A stretch of 64,000 bases of DNA from Sphingomonas yunnanensis (GTDB lineage: Bacteria > Pseudomonadota > Alphaproteobacteria > Sphingomonadales > Sphingomonadaceae): positions 124,001 through 188,000 of the forward strand of contig NZ_JAIOKB010000005.1 of assembly GCF_019898765.1 (NCBI RefSeq). Reading direction: 5' to 3'. Positions 17,353 through 25,512 of the stretch are shown here, in pieces. Numbering within the stretch: position 1 is the stretch's first letter; every line of letters begins with the position of its first letter. The notes below the pieces were generated by a model that saw nothing but the letters and a program-made list of their open reading frames with translations, did not search any database and was not told the origin of the DNA. A program made the translations under genes and the position numbers.

Positions 17353-18444
17353 ATGCGGATCCTGTTCGCCCTGCCGGGCTTCCATCGTTTCGAGCGCGGC
17401 GCCGAGGTGGCGCTCCTCTCGCTCGCGACCGAGCTGGCGCGCGGCGGCGACGCGGTGACGGTGATCGGCGCGGGCGACGCGCGCGAGGGCACGCCCTATC
17501 GCTTCCGCCACGCCGGCGCGGTGCGACGCGAGAAGCTCGAGCGGATGCCGCGCGTGCCCGCGCTGCGCAGCGAGACCGGCTGGGAGGAAGCGAGCTTCGT
17601 CCCCGGCCTGCTGCGCGCCTATCGCCCGCGCGACCATGACGTGACGGTCACCTGCTCCTTCCCCTTCACCAACTGGGTGCTGCGCCGCCCGGTGCTGTTC
17701 GGGCGGCGGCCGCCGCACGTCTTCGTCACGCAGAACGGCGACTGGCCCGCCGTGTCGAACGACTCGGAATATCGCACCTTCGGCTGCGACGGACTGGTGT
17801 GCACCAACCCCGACTATCTCGAGCGCAACCAGGACAGATGGCGCTGCGCGCTGATCCCCAACGGCATGGACGCCGAGCGCTTCACCCCCGGCGCGCCCGA
17901 GCGCGCGCGCTTCGGCCTGCCCCCGCGCGGCACCGTGGTGCTGATGGTGAGCGCGCTGATCCCCTCCAAGCGCGTCGCCGACGGCGTGCGCGCGGTGGCG
18001 CAGCTGCCCGACGCGCACCTGGTGGTCGCGGGCGACGGGCCCGAGCGCGAGGCGGTCGACCGGCTCGCCGCCGAGCTGCTGCCCGGCCGGTTCAAGCGGC
18101 TGACGGTGGGGGCGGCGGAGATGCCGCTGCTGTACCGCTCGGCCGACGTGTTCCTCCACCTCTCGCGCGAGGAATCGTTCGGCAACGTCTATATCGAGGC
18201 GCTGGCGTGCGGGGCGCCGGTGGTCGCGCATGACTCGCCCCGGCTGCGCTGGATCGTCGGCGACGACGCGGTGCTGCTCGACACGGGCGACCCCGCGGCG
18301 GTGGCGGCGGCGCTGGCGCACGCGATCGCGGCGCGCTCCGAGCTCGCCCCGCGCGGCCGCGTGCGCGCGCTGCGCTACGCCTGGCCGCGCGTGGCGGCGC
18401 AGTACCGCAGCTTCCTGGCCGAGGTGATCGCGGCGGCGAAATAG
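17353..18444 (+). CDS. Glycosyltransferase family 4
   Basis: A 363-residue GT-B protein. ATG 17353 (GTG one codon earlier is possible) begins MRILFALPGFHRFERGAEV, a standard N-terminal Rossmann strand. The E-x7-E signature is SREESFGNVYIEALACGAPV near residue 280, preceded by VLMVSALIPSKRVADGV near 200. It is transcribed divergently from the flippase operon and ends before a palindromic element. It is likely to belong to the same glycan pathway. The sequence gives no direct evidence on its sugar specificity. Confidence 0.9.
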   Translation: MRILFALPGFHRFERGAEVALLSLATELARGGDAVTVIGAGDAREGTPYRFRHAGAVRREKLERMPRVPALRSETGWEEASFVPGLLRAYRPRDHDVTVTCSFPFTNWVLRRPVLFGRRPPHVFVTQNGDWPAVSNDSEYRTFGCDGLVCTNPDYLERNQDRWRCALIPNGMDAERFTPGAPERARFGLPPRGTVVLMVSALIPSKRVADGVRAVAQLPDAHLVVAGDGPEREAVDRLAAELLPGRFKRLTVGAAEMPLLYRSADVFLHLSREESFGNVYIEALACGAPVVAHDSPRLRWIVGDDAVLLDTGDPAAVAAALAHAIAARSELAPRGRVRALRYAWPRVAAQYRSFLAEVIAAAK

Positions 18445-18483
18445 GGGTGGAGGGTGACCGCGCGGTAGAGAACGCTTCCGGTC

Positions 18484-18615
18484 CTCTCCTTGCAGGGGAG
18501 GTGGCGCGCGAAGCGCGACGGAGGGGTGACCCGGCCGGCGAGGGGCGCTGGACTTACCGCCCGCGACACCCCGCCGTCACGCCTTCGGCGTGCCACCTCC
18601 CCTTACAGGGGAGGA
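18484..18615. repeat. Large inverted repeat between convergent genes
   Basis: Arms at 18484-18529 and 18568-18615 carry CTCC(C)CTTGCAGGGGAGGTGG-type sequence in opposite orientation, each arm also forming its own small hairpin. The left gene ends at 18444 and the right arm covers the last codons and stop of the acyl-CoA ligase (18603). Position between converging genes makes bidirectional termination likely. A similar element is at 53808-53947. Confidence 0.7.
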
Positions 18616-20261
18616 TCGTTGCACCCACTATCCCCGCCCTCTGCCTCCCTTAGCCGGTAGTCGCGCAACCGCTCGCGCAGCAGCTTCTTGTCGATCTTGC
18701 CCGTCGCGCCGAGCGGGATCGCTTCGACCACCAGCACGTCGTCGGGCATCCACCAGCGCGCGATCTTGCCGTCGAGGAAGGCGAGCAGCTCCTCCTTGGC
18801 GCAGGCCGCGCCCGGCGCTGGCTGGACCAGCAGCACCGGCCGCTCGCCCCATACCGGATGCGCCACGCCGATCACCGCCGCGATCGCCACCGAGGGGTGC
18901 GCCACCGCGAGGTTCTCGATCTCGATCGAGCTGATCCACTCGCCGCCCGACTTGACGATGTCCTTGGCGCGATCGGTGATGCGCACATAGCCCGCGTCAT
19001 CGATCACGGCGACGTCGCCGGTGTCGAACCAGCCCTCGGCATCGACCGCTTCCGCCGCCTCGCCGTAATAAGCGCGCGCGATCGTTGGGCCGCGGATCAG
19101 CAGCCGCCCCGCGGTGGCACCGTCGTGCGGCAGCGGCGCGCCCGCATCGTCGACCAGCCGCAGCGACAGTCCGCACACCGGCCGCCCCTGCATCGCCTTG
19201 CGCCGCACCTGCTCGTCATAGGGCTGCGCCAGCACCGCCGCGGTGGGGGAGGAGAGCGTCGCCAGCGGCGAGGTCTCGGTCATGCCCCAGCCCTGCACCA
19301 CCTCGACGCCGTAATCGTCCTGGAAGGCGCGGATCAGCGCCTCGGGCGGGGCGGCGCCGCCGATGATGACGCGCTCGAGGGCGGTGAAGCCCCGCCCGGT
19401 GCCGCGCAGGTGCTGGAGCAGCCCCTGCCACACCGTCGGCACCGCGGCGGAGAAGGTCACCTGCTCCTGTTCGATCAGCTCGTACAGCGAGGCGCCGTCC
19501 ATGCGCTGGCCCGGCAGCACCAGCTTGGCGCCGACGGCGGGCGCCGAATAGACCACGCCCCAGCTGTTGGCATGGTACATCGGCACTACCAGCAGCAGCG
19601 TGTCGCGCGCCGAGAGCCCCATGGCGTCGTGCTGGAGCGCCATCATCGTGTGCAGCCAGTTGGAGCGGTGCGAGTAGAGCACCCCCTTGGGCAGGCCGGT
19701 GGTGCCCGAGGTGTAGCACAGCCCGCACGCGGCGCGCTCGTCGAACCCGCCCCAGGCATGGTCGGTCGGCTGCGCCGCGACGAGCTCGTCGAAGGCGAGC
19801 GCGCCCGGCTCGGGCAGCCCGTCCGCGCCGCACAGGTAGACGACCCGCTCGAGCGACGGCACCTCGCGCAGCAGCCGTTGCGCCAGCGCGGCGCAGGCGG
19901 GATCGGCGAAGAGCAGCCGGTCGCCGGCATGGTCGGCGATATAGCGGATCTGCTCGGGGAACAGCCGCGGGTTGAGCGTGTGGAGCACCGCGCCGATGTT
20001 GGTGGCGCCGTACCAGGCGGCGAGGTGGCGGAAGCCATTCCACCCCAGCGTGGCGACGCGGTCGCCCGGCGCGATGCCGAGCGCGGCGAGCGCGGCCGAC
20101 ACCTGCTTGGCGGTGCGATGCAGCCCGGCGTAGTCGCTGCGGCTCACCGCGCCCTCGGCGTCGCGCGAGACGATCTCGACGCTGGGGTGCCACTCAGCCG
20201 CATGGTCGAGGAAGCGGTCGACCGTCAGCGGCATGTCCTGCATCAGCCCGAGCAGCGGCAT
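18603..20261 (-). CDS. Acyl-CoA synthetase (AMP-binding, medium/long-chain type)
   Basis: A 552-residue ANL-superfamily enzyme that adenylates a carboxylic acid and transfers it to CoA. ATG 20261 follows GGGAGAG and gives the conserved opening MPLLGLMQDMPLTVDRFLDH; a GTG four codons upstream is less likely. The P-loop-like motif LCYTSGTTGLPKGVLYSHRS is near residue 175, QGWGMTETSPLATL near 325, WFDTGDVAVID near 415 and the catalytic lysine region GATGKIDKKLLRERL near 528. It resembles FadD-type ligases related to DmdB. It appears monocistronic. The last residues are encoded inside an intergenic inverted repeat, which hints at a recently altered C-terminus. Confidence 0.9.
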   Translation of the reverse strand: MPLLGLMQDMPLTVDRFLDHAAEWHPSVEIVSRDAEGAVSRSDYAGLHRTAKQVSAALAALGIAPGDRVATLGWNGFRHLAAWYGATNIGAVLHTLNPRLFPEQIRYIADHAGDRLLFADPACAALAQRLLREVPSLERVVYLCGADGLPEPGALAFDELVAAQPTDHAWGGFDERAACGLCYTSGTTGLPKGVLYSHRSNWLHTMMALQHDAMGLSARDTLLLVVPMYHANSWGVVYSAPAVGAKLVLPGQRMDGASLYELIEQEQVTFSAAVPTVWQGLLQHLRGTGRGFTALERVIIGGAAPPEALIRAFQDDYGVEVVQGWGMTETSPLATLSSPTAAVLAQPYDEQVRRKAMQGRPVCGLSLRLVDDAGAPLPHDGATAGRLLIRGPTIARAYYGEAAEAVDAEGWFDTGDVAVIDDAGYVRITDRAKDIVKSGGEWISSIEIENLAVAHPSVAIAAVIGVAHPVWGERPVLLVQPAPGAACAKEELLAFLDGKIARWWMPDDVLVVEAIPLGATGKIDKKLLRERLRDYRLREAEGGDSGCNDPPL

Positions 20262-20361
20262 CGTCTCTCCCACCCGCGCGCCGCGAGGATCGCGGTCGCG
20301 TCGTGCGGGGATGATGGCTCAGCCGCGCCCGGCTGTCGCCTGTCGATTGATGTCGGTCGGC

Positions 20362-21972
20362 TCAGTGCGGGCGCGTCGCGCTGGCGCTGTCGAACCCCGC
20401 CGCGTGCGGCTCGGCCAGCTCGGCCTCGCCCGCCATCGCGTGCGCCTCGTCGTGGTCGCGCAGCGTGTCGAGGTGCATCCAGCGGCGCACCAGCGGGCTC
20501 GCGAGCAGCACCAGCACAGCGATCCCCATCGCCCACCAGCCGATCGTCTCATAGACCGCCAGCGTGCCGTCGCGGGTCATCGTGCCGCCCTCGCCGCCGC
20601 CGGTCGCCTCGCCGATCTTGCCCGCGACGAAATTGCCCACCGCGGTCATGTAGAACCACGCGCCCATGATCAGGCTGGCGAGATGGCGCGGCGCCAGCCG
20701 GTTCATCGCCGAGAGACCCACCGGGGACAGGCACAATTCGCCCGAGGTCTGGAAGAAATAGATCATGAAGACGAGGTACACCGGGGTCAGCGCCGCGCCG
20801 TACAGCCGCGCGCCCCAGACGAACAGCAGGAAGCTCAGCGCCACCTGCACCAGCGCGAGCCCGAACTTGGCGGGCGCCGAGGGTTCCCAGCCGCGCCGCC
20901 CGAGCGACACCCACAGGCCAGCGAGGATCGGCCCGAGCAGCACGATGTAGATCGGGTTGACCGATTGGAACAGCGAGGCGGGCACGCCGCCGCGGTCGAC
21001 GAAGCGGTCGGTGTACAGGTTGAGGCTGCCGCCGGCCTGCTCGTACAGCCCCCAGAACAGCGGGTTGAGCGCGATCAGGAAGAGCACCGCGAACATCCGG
21101 TCGCGCGCGTGCGGGTCCAGCTTGAACGAGGCGAACAGCACGTAGCCGAGCAGCGCCACGCCCGAGACCATCAGCAGCGTCTCGATCACGTCCTGATACT
21201 GGATCAGCAGCCAGATCACGCCGACCGCGGCGATGCCGACCGCGTAGAGCGTCCACTCGCGCCGCCGGGTCAGCGTGCCCGGCGCCTCGCCCTGGCCCTT
21301 GAGCAGCGGCTTGCCGAGCACGAACACCAGCAGACCGAGCAGCATGCCGACGCCGGCCGCGCCGAAGCCGTAGGACCAGCCGTAGGTCTCGCCGAGCCAG
21401 CCCGCCAGGATCGTGCCGAGCGCGGCGCCGGTGTTGATGCCGATGTAGAAGATCGTATACGCGCCGTCGCGGCGGATGTCGGTGAGCGGGTAGAGCTGGC
21501 CCACGATCACCGAGATATTGGCCTTGAGGAAGCCCGCGCCGACGATGATGAAGCCGAGCGCGAGCCAGAAGACGTTGATCGCTGCCGAGGCCTGCCCGCC
21601 GTCGCCCTCCACCGCCATCAGCAGGTGGCCGAGCGTGAGCAGCACCGCGCCATAGACCACCGCGCGGCGCTGGCCGAGATACCGGTCCGCCAGGTAGCCG
21701 CCCAGTACCGGGGTGACGAACACCAGAGAGGTGTAGGCGCCGTAGATCAGGTTCGCCTTGCCGTCGTCGAACAGCCAGTGCTTGGTCAGGTAGAAGATCA
21801 GCAGCGCGCGCATGCCGTAATAGGAGAAGCGCTCCCACATCTCGGCGAAGAACAGGACGTACAGCCCTTTGGGGTGGCCGGCGAACTCGTCGCCGGGTTT
21901 GACCGCCGCGGCGATCCCGCCGCCCAGCAGCAATGCGAGAAAACCGACCGCGATCGTGGGGATGATGGGCAA
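20362..21972 (-). CDS. POT-family proton-coupled oligopeptide transporter
   Basis: A 536-residue major-facilitator protein with about 14 hydrophobic helices. POT signatures are clear: FFAEMWERFSYYGMRALLIF near residue 45, containing the E-x-x-E-R-like motif of helix 1, GAYTSLVFVTPVLGGYLADR near 80, and FYIGINTGAALGTILAGWLG around residue 170. It imports di- and tripeptides with protons. The start is TTG following CCGGAG. It is transcribed toward the acyl-CoA ligase but separated by 100 bp, and divergently from the nitroreductase gene 118 bp away. Confidence 0.93.
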   Translation of the reverse strand: MPIIPTIAVGFLALLLGGGIAAAVKPGDEFAGHPKGLYVLFFAEMWERFSYYGMRALLIFYLTKHWLFDDGKANLIYGAYTSLVFVTPVLGGYLADRYLGQRRAVVYGAVLLTLGHLLMAVEGDGGQASAAINVFWLALGFIIVGAGFLKANISVIVGQLYPLTDIRRDGAYTIFYIGINTGAALGTILAGWLGETYGWSYGFGAAGVGMLLGLLVFVLGKPLLKGQGEAPGTLTRRREWTLYAVGIAAVGVIWLLIQYQDVIETLLMVSGVALLGYVLFASFKLDPHARDRMFAVLFLIALNPLFWGLYEQAGGSLNLYTDRFVDRGGVPASLFQSVNPIYIVLLGPILAGLWVSLGRRGWEPSAPAKFGLALVQVALSFLLFVWGARLYGAALTPVYLVFMIYFFQTSGELCLSPVGLSAMNRLAPRHLASLIMGAWFYMTAVGNFVAGKIGEATGGGEGGTMTRDGTLAVYETIGWWAMGIAVLVLLASPLVRRWMHLDTLRDHDEAHAMAGEAELAEPHAAGFDSASATRPH

Positions 21973-22090
21973 GGGCTGGCGGCTCCGGAGAGGGGCAGGG
22001 CGCGCGCTGGCGGCGCCGGTTGGTTGCGCGCGAGACTAGCGCCTTGGCCGCGGCTGTAAATATCCCGCGGGCGCGCTATCTGTCTCGGCG

Positions 22091-22669
22091 ATGTTCAACG
22101 ACCTCTCCTCACCGCTCACGCTGCTCGCCACGCGTCGCTCGGGCAAGCCGCGCGACCTGGTCGCGCCCGGGCCGACGCGCGACCAGCTCGTCGCCATGAT
22201 CCAGCTCGCGGGGCGCACCCCCGATCACGGTAAGCTCGCGCCGTGGCGCTTCGTGATCGTTCCGGACGAGCGCCGCGGCGCCTTGGCCGCGCGCCTGGTC
22301 GAGGCCTATCGCGCCGAGCGGCCGGCGGCGACGCGTCTCGAGCTCGACGCGATGGACCAGTTCGCGCGCCAGGCGCCGGCGCTGGTGGTGGCGCTCTCCT
22401 CGCCCCGGCGGGAGAGCCATATCCCGCTGTGGGAGCAGGAGCTGTCGGCGGGGGCGGCGTGCATGAACCTGCTCCACGCCGCGCACGCGCACGGCTTCGC
22501 GGCGGGCTGGCTGACCGGCTGGCCGGCCTTCTCCGACGCGGTGCGCGACCTGTTCGGCGCCGCGCCCGAGCGGATCGCTGGCTTCCTGTTCATCGGGACG
22601 CCCGGCCGCGCGCTGGAGGAACGCCCGCGGCCCGATCCCGCCGCGCTGTGGAGCGAGTGGGCGGGCTGA
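22091..22669 (+). CDS. Nitroreductase family protein (YdjA-like)
   Basis: A 192-residue flavin-dependent oxidoreductase. The N-terminal LLATRRSGKPRDLVAPGPTR is the FMN phosphate-binding segment of small nitroreductases. AGRTPDHGKLAPWRFVIV is a YdjA-type motif, and GAACMNLLHAAHAHGFAAGWLTGW with GFLFIGTPGRALEERPRPD completes the family pattern. It should reduce quinones or nitroaromatics with NAD(P)H as a cytoplasmic dimer. No operon partner is evident: the next gene on the strand is 280 bp away and of a different kind. Confidence 0.9.
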   Translation: MFNDLSSPLTLLATRRSGKPRDLVAPGPTRDQLVAMIQLAGRTPDHGKLAPWRFVIVPDERRGALAARLVEAYRAERPAATRLELDAMDQFARQAPALVVALSSPRRESHIPLWEQELSAGAACMNLLHAAHAHGFAAGWLTGWPAFSDAVRDLFGAAPERIAGFLFIGTPGRALEERPRPDPAALWSEWAG

Positions 22670-22781
22670 GCCCCGCCCTGCCGCCAGCGCTCATGGCGAA
22701 AGGATATCCGGATGGCGCCGGCGCGCCGTGCAGTTGATCGACGTGGCATGATCGATCATCATAGGTCTTTGGACGCCGATG

Positions 22782-22796
22782 TTAAGTAGAAGTTAA
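22782..22796. promoter_or_regulatory. Perfect CtrA-type site TTAA-N7-TTAA
   Basis: The sequence TTAAGTAGAAGTTAA matches the alphaproteobacterial CtrA consensus TTAA-N7-TTAA exactly. It lies 156 bp upstream of the DUF1996 gene start at 22952 and within an AT-richer stretch of the only promoter-sized gap nearby. A further TTAA at 22819 lacks a partner at the right spacing. That CtrA binds here is an inference from the motif. Confidence 0.6.
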
Positions 22797-22951
22797 TGCG
22801 ATCCTATGGTCGCTTAGGTTAAGAACGCGAAACCCTTTGGTTTAACCGATCGGAATGGAATCCTGGAGTAAGAAGGCTTTAGTCGGAAGGCGCGCGGCTT
22901 ATCGCATTGTCGCTGTGGCTCCGTCCAAATGTCTGTCTCTTCGGGGGTTTC

Positions 22952-24190
22952 ATGAAGAAGCTTTGGATCGTGGGTGCGGCCGTGCTCGCCGCGTCGAGCG
23001 CCTATGCGGCGACGAACACCGCCAACGTCGCGCAGGCCGCGACCAGTCTCGTCGCGGTGGTCGCCGCGCCGGCTGCGGCCTCGGCGCCCAAGCCCGCCGC
23101 GACGGTCAAGCTCGCTGCGGACGGATTGCCCGTCGACGCGATCCGCAAGACCGGGCCGCTCGGCCTCGTTCAGCAGCCGTCCTATGCCAGCAATTTCAAG
23201 ACGGACGATCTGTTGGTCCCGGCCTGGGGAACGGGCGCGATCCCGCAGTCCGGAGCGCCGGACGTGGTCGGCGCCTTCCGCTTCATCTGCATGCCGGGTC
23301 AGGTGCTCAAGGACGATCCGATCGTCTTCCCGGGCCAGCCTGGCAAGTCGCACGCCCACCAGTTCTTCGGCAATACCGGCGCGAACGCTTACTCCGACTA
23401 CGGCAAGCTTCGCTTTACCGGCGACAGCACCTGCAACAACAAGCTCAATCGCTCGGCTTATTGGGTCCCGGCGATGCTCAACGGCAAGGGCAAGGTCGTT
23501 CGCCCCGACTACGTCTCGATCTATTACAAGCGCCTGCCCGACAGCAGCCCGGCCTGCCAGATCGAGGGCAAGGCGTGCGTCGAGATGCCGCGCGGCCTGC
23601 GCTTCGTGTTCGGCTACGACATGAGCAACGGCAAGAGCGACAACAATTTCTACTTCAACTGCGACGGTCCGACCGCGACGCCCGGCCATTACCCGGATCT
23701 CGTCACCGCAGCGAAGTTCTGCCCGGTCGGCAACCGCATCGGCGCGGTGATCCAGGCGCCGAGCTGCTGGAACGGCCGCGAGCTCAACCCCAAGAACCAC
23801 CGCAGCCACATGGCCTTCCCGAGCTACGGCTGGGACGGGATCCTGAAATGCCCGGCGACCCACCCGTATATCGTGCCCACCTTCACGCTGGGCGCCTGGT
23901 ACACGGTGGACGAAGATCTCGACACCTCGGGTGACTGGAGCGAGGGCAAGAGCACCTGGACGCTCGCCTCGGACTCGATGCCCGGCATGGCGACGCAGCG
24001 CCCCGGCACGACCTTCCACGCCGACTGGATCGGCGCCTGGGACGACAAGGTGCTCGAGATGTGGACCGAGAATTGCGTCAACAAGCTGCTCAACTGCTCG
24101 GGCGGCGACCTTGGCAACGGCCTGCAGCTGCGGATGCGCGACGATTTCACCTGGAACGCCACGCCGCGGCTGGTCGACCTGCCGAAGTAA
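22952..24190 (+). CDS. DUF1996 domain exported protein (copy 3)
   Basis: A 412-residue protein. ATG 22952 opens the signal peptide MKKLWIVGAAVLAASSAYA; upstream in-frame codons are not hydrophobic and are rejected. The DUF1996 domain starts near residue 100 with GAPDVVGAFRFICMPGQVL and contains SHAHQFFGNTGANAY, NRSAYWVPAMLNG, YVSIYYKRLPD, TFHADWIGAWDD and LLNCSGGDLGNG. It is the most diverged of the three window copies (SHAHQFF and WVPAML variants) and the only one on the + strand, about 11 kb from the others. It is monocistronic, with a CtrA-like site upstream and a strong hairpin downstream. Confidence 0.85.
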   Translation: MKKLWIVGAAVLAASSAYAATNTANVAQAATSLVAVVAAPAAASAPKPAATVKLAADGLPVDAIRKTGPLGLVQQPSYASNFKTDDLLVPAWGTGAIPQSGAPDVVGAFRFICMPGQVLKDDPIVFPGQPGKSHAHQFFGNTGANAYSDYGKLRFTGDSTCNNKLNRSAYWVPAMLNGKGKVVRPDYVSIYYKRLPDSSPACQIEGKACVEMPRGLRFVFGYDMSNGKSDNNFYFNCDGPTATPGHYPDLVTAAKFCPVGNRIGAVIQAPSCWNGRELNPKNHRSHMAFPSYGWDGILKCPATHPYIVPTFTLGAWYTVDEDLDTSGDWSEGKSTWTLASDSMPGMATQRPGTTFHADWIGAWDDKVLEMWTENCVNKLLNCSGGDLGNGLQLRMRDDFTWNATPRLVDLPK

Positions 24191-24229
24191 GCCGCGCACC
24201 CGCACGACCCACGCGCCGGGACGATCGCA

Positions 24230-24278
24230 CATCACCGCGCCATGGTCGCCTCCGAGGAGCGGCTATGGCGCGGTGATG
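24230..24278. terminator. Bidirectional terminator hairpin between convergent units
   Basis: A perfect 14-nt stem (CATCACCGCGCCAT at 24230-24243, ATGGCGCGGTGATG at 24265-24278) encloses a 21-nt loop. It sits between the end of DUF1996 copy 3 and the end of the methyltransferase operon, whose stop codon lies in the right arm. There is no clear T-tract, as is common in high-GC genomes, so termination efficiency is inferred from geometry only. Confidence 0.65.
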
Positions 24279-24862
24279 CCATGTTGGGCCAAACGGCACG
24301 CCAACACCACCCAGCGCCCGGTGCGCCGGACCGGACGGGTGCGCCAGCGTCGTCCGGTCGCTCGCAGGAACCGGCGCTGCAGCGACGCCGCGTGCTGCGC
24401 GAAATCGTGGAAGTCGATCCGGTGATGCGCCAGCACGAGCATGCCGCCCGGCCGCAGCGCGCACGCGACGTCACGCGCGGTGCGCGCCATCGCGCTCGGA
24501 TCAAGATAATAGAGCAGCTCCGCCACGACCACCGCGTCGTAGCGCGGGCGCGGGAAGCGGGCCGGCACCGTCAGCCGGATCGCGCGCGCGCGCGCACCGC
24601 GGCCGAGGAGCGCGGCCTCCACCAGTCGGGTCCCCGCCTCGGTCGCCTCGGTCGCGTCGAGCCGCAGCGCGCGCGCGGCGAGCGCGCGGCTGTTCGAGCC
24701 ATTGCCCGCGGCGAGCTCCAGGACGCGGCCGCGCGCCCCGGCGCCGAGCGCGTGCAGGATCGCGACGCGCTTCACCGCCTCGTCGCGGTCGGAGAAGGTG
24801 CGCCACGGGTCGGGATCGGCGGCAAAGGTGCGCTCGAAGCCGGCGAGCGTGATCGCGCTCAC
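24263..24862 (-). CDS. NodS-like class I SAM methyltransferase
   Basis: A 199-residue Rossmann methyltransferase beginning at GTG that overlaps the PIG-L stop (GTGA). The opening FERTFAADPDPWRTFSDRDE is typical of NodS-type N-methyltransferases, and the SAM-binding motif I is VLELAAGNGSNSRALA near residue 48. VVVAELLYYLDPSAM and ALRPGGMLVLAHHRIDFHDF match motifs II-III. NodS in rhizobia methylates the amino group of a deacetylated chitooligosaccharide; here the deacetylase-like gene is directly upstream, so N-methylation of an amino sugar or amine is a fair hypothesis. It is the last gene of a five-gene operon. Confidence 0.8.
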   Translation of the reverse strand: MSAITLAGFERTFAADPDPWRTFSDRDEAVKRVAILHALGAGARGRVLELAAGNGSNSRALAARALRLDATEATEAGTRLVEAALLGRGARARAIRLTVPARFPRPRYDAVVVAELLYYLDPSAMARTARDVACALRPGGMLVLAHHRIDFHDFAQHAASLQRRFLRATGRRWRTRPVRRTGRWVVLACRLAQHGITAP

Positions 24863-25512
24863 CGCGCCGCCGCCGCGGCGAACAGCTCGCGCGGGCGGCT
24901 GAACGCCCTGATCTGGTGCGCCGTCATGGCGAAGCCGCGCGGGTCGTCGGTGATCCGTCCGGCCTGCGTGCGATAGCCGCGGATCGCGTGCCGTTTGGCG
25001 AGCCGCTCCTGCGCGCTGAGCGGCAGCGCGCGCGCGCCGCGCAGCTGCTGCCCGGCGGGCCACACCGGGTAGCGCCACCACCGCACCCCCGGCCGCGGCC
25101 GCGCCGCCGCGGCGACGACGCGATGATCGGGGTGCGCGTCGCCGATCGACGGCGCGAGCGCCAAGAGCGGTGCGGGCAGAGCCGCGACGGCGCGACCGAC
25201 ACCGCGGCGGACCGCGGCGGCGTGGTCGGCGAGCCGCCCGTCGGGCAGGTCGAGGAAGGTGATCGCGCCCGCGGCGACGCCGATGCGCCGCATCACCCGG
25301 CGGGTCTCGCGGCGACGCTCGCGCACCAGCCGCGCGCGCGGCCAGGCGCGGCTGCCGGGATGCGACGCCGCGCCGTCGCTCACCACCAGCACCGCCGCGC
25401 GCGTGCCGCGGCGCGCCAGCCGCGTGATCAGCGCGTGCGCCGCGATCGCCTCGTCGTCGGGATGGGGCGCCACGACCAGCAGCGCGCGCGGGCGGCCGAC
25501 CTGCGCCCTCAC
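24859..25512 (-). CDS. PIG-L (LmbE-like) family deacetylase
   Basis: A 217-residue zinc-dependent N-acetyl hydrolase fold. GTG 25512 overlaps the preceding gene's stop as GTGA. The N-terminal zinc motif PHPDDEAIA and the second motif DAHPDHRVV provide the usual His/Asp/His ligands and catalytic Asp. Family members remove acetyl groups from GlcNAc-linked substrates, as in mycothiol, bacillithiol and GPI precursors. It is embedded with a GT2, an acyl-CoA-dehydrogenase-like protein and a NodS-like methyltransferase, implying a shared product. The much longer open frame upstream is an out-of-frame reading of the neighbour and is not a fusion. Confidence 0.88.
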   Translation of the reverse strand: MRAQVGRPRALLVVAPHPDDEAIAAHALITRLARRGTRAAVLVVSDGAASHPGSRAWPRARLVRERRRETRRVMRRIGVAAGAITFLDLPDGRLADHAAAVRRGVGRAVAALPAPLLALAPSIGDAHPDHRVVAAAARPRPGVRWWRYPVWPAGQQLRGARALPLSAQERLAKRHAIRGYRTQAGRITDDPRGFAMTAHQIRAFSRPRELFAAAAAR

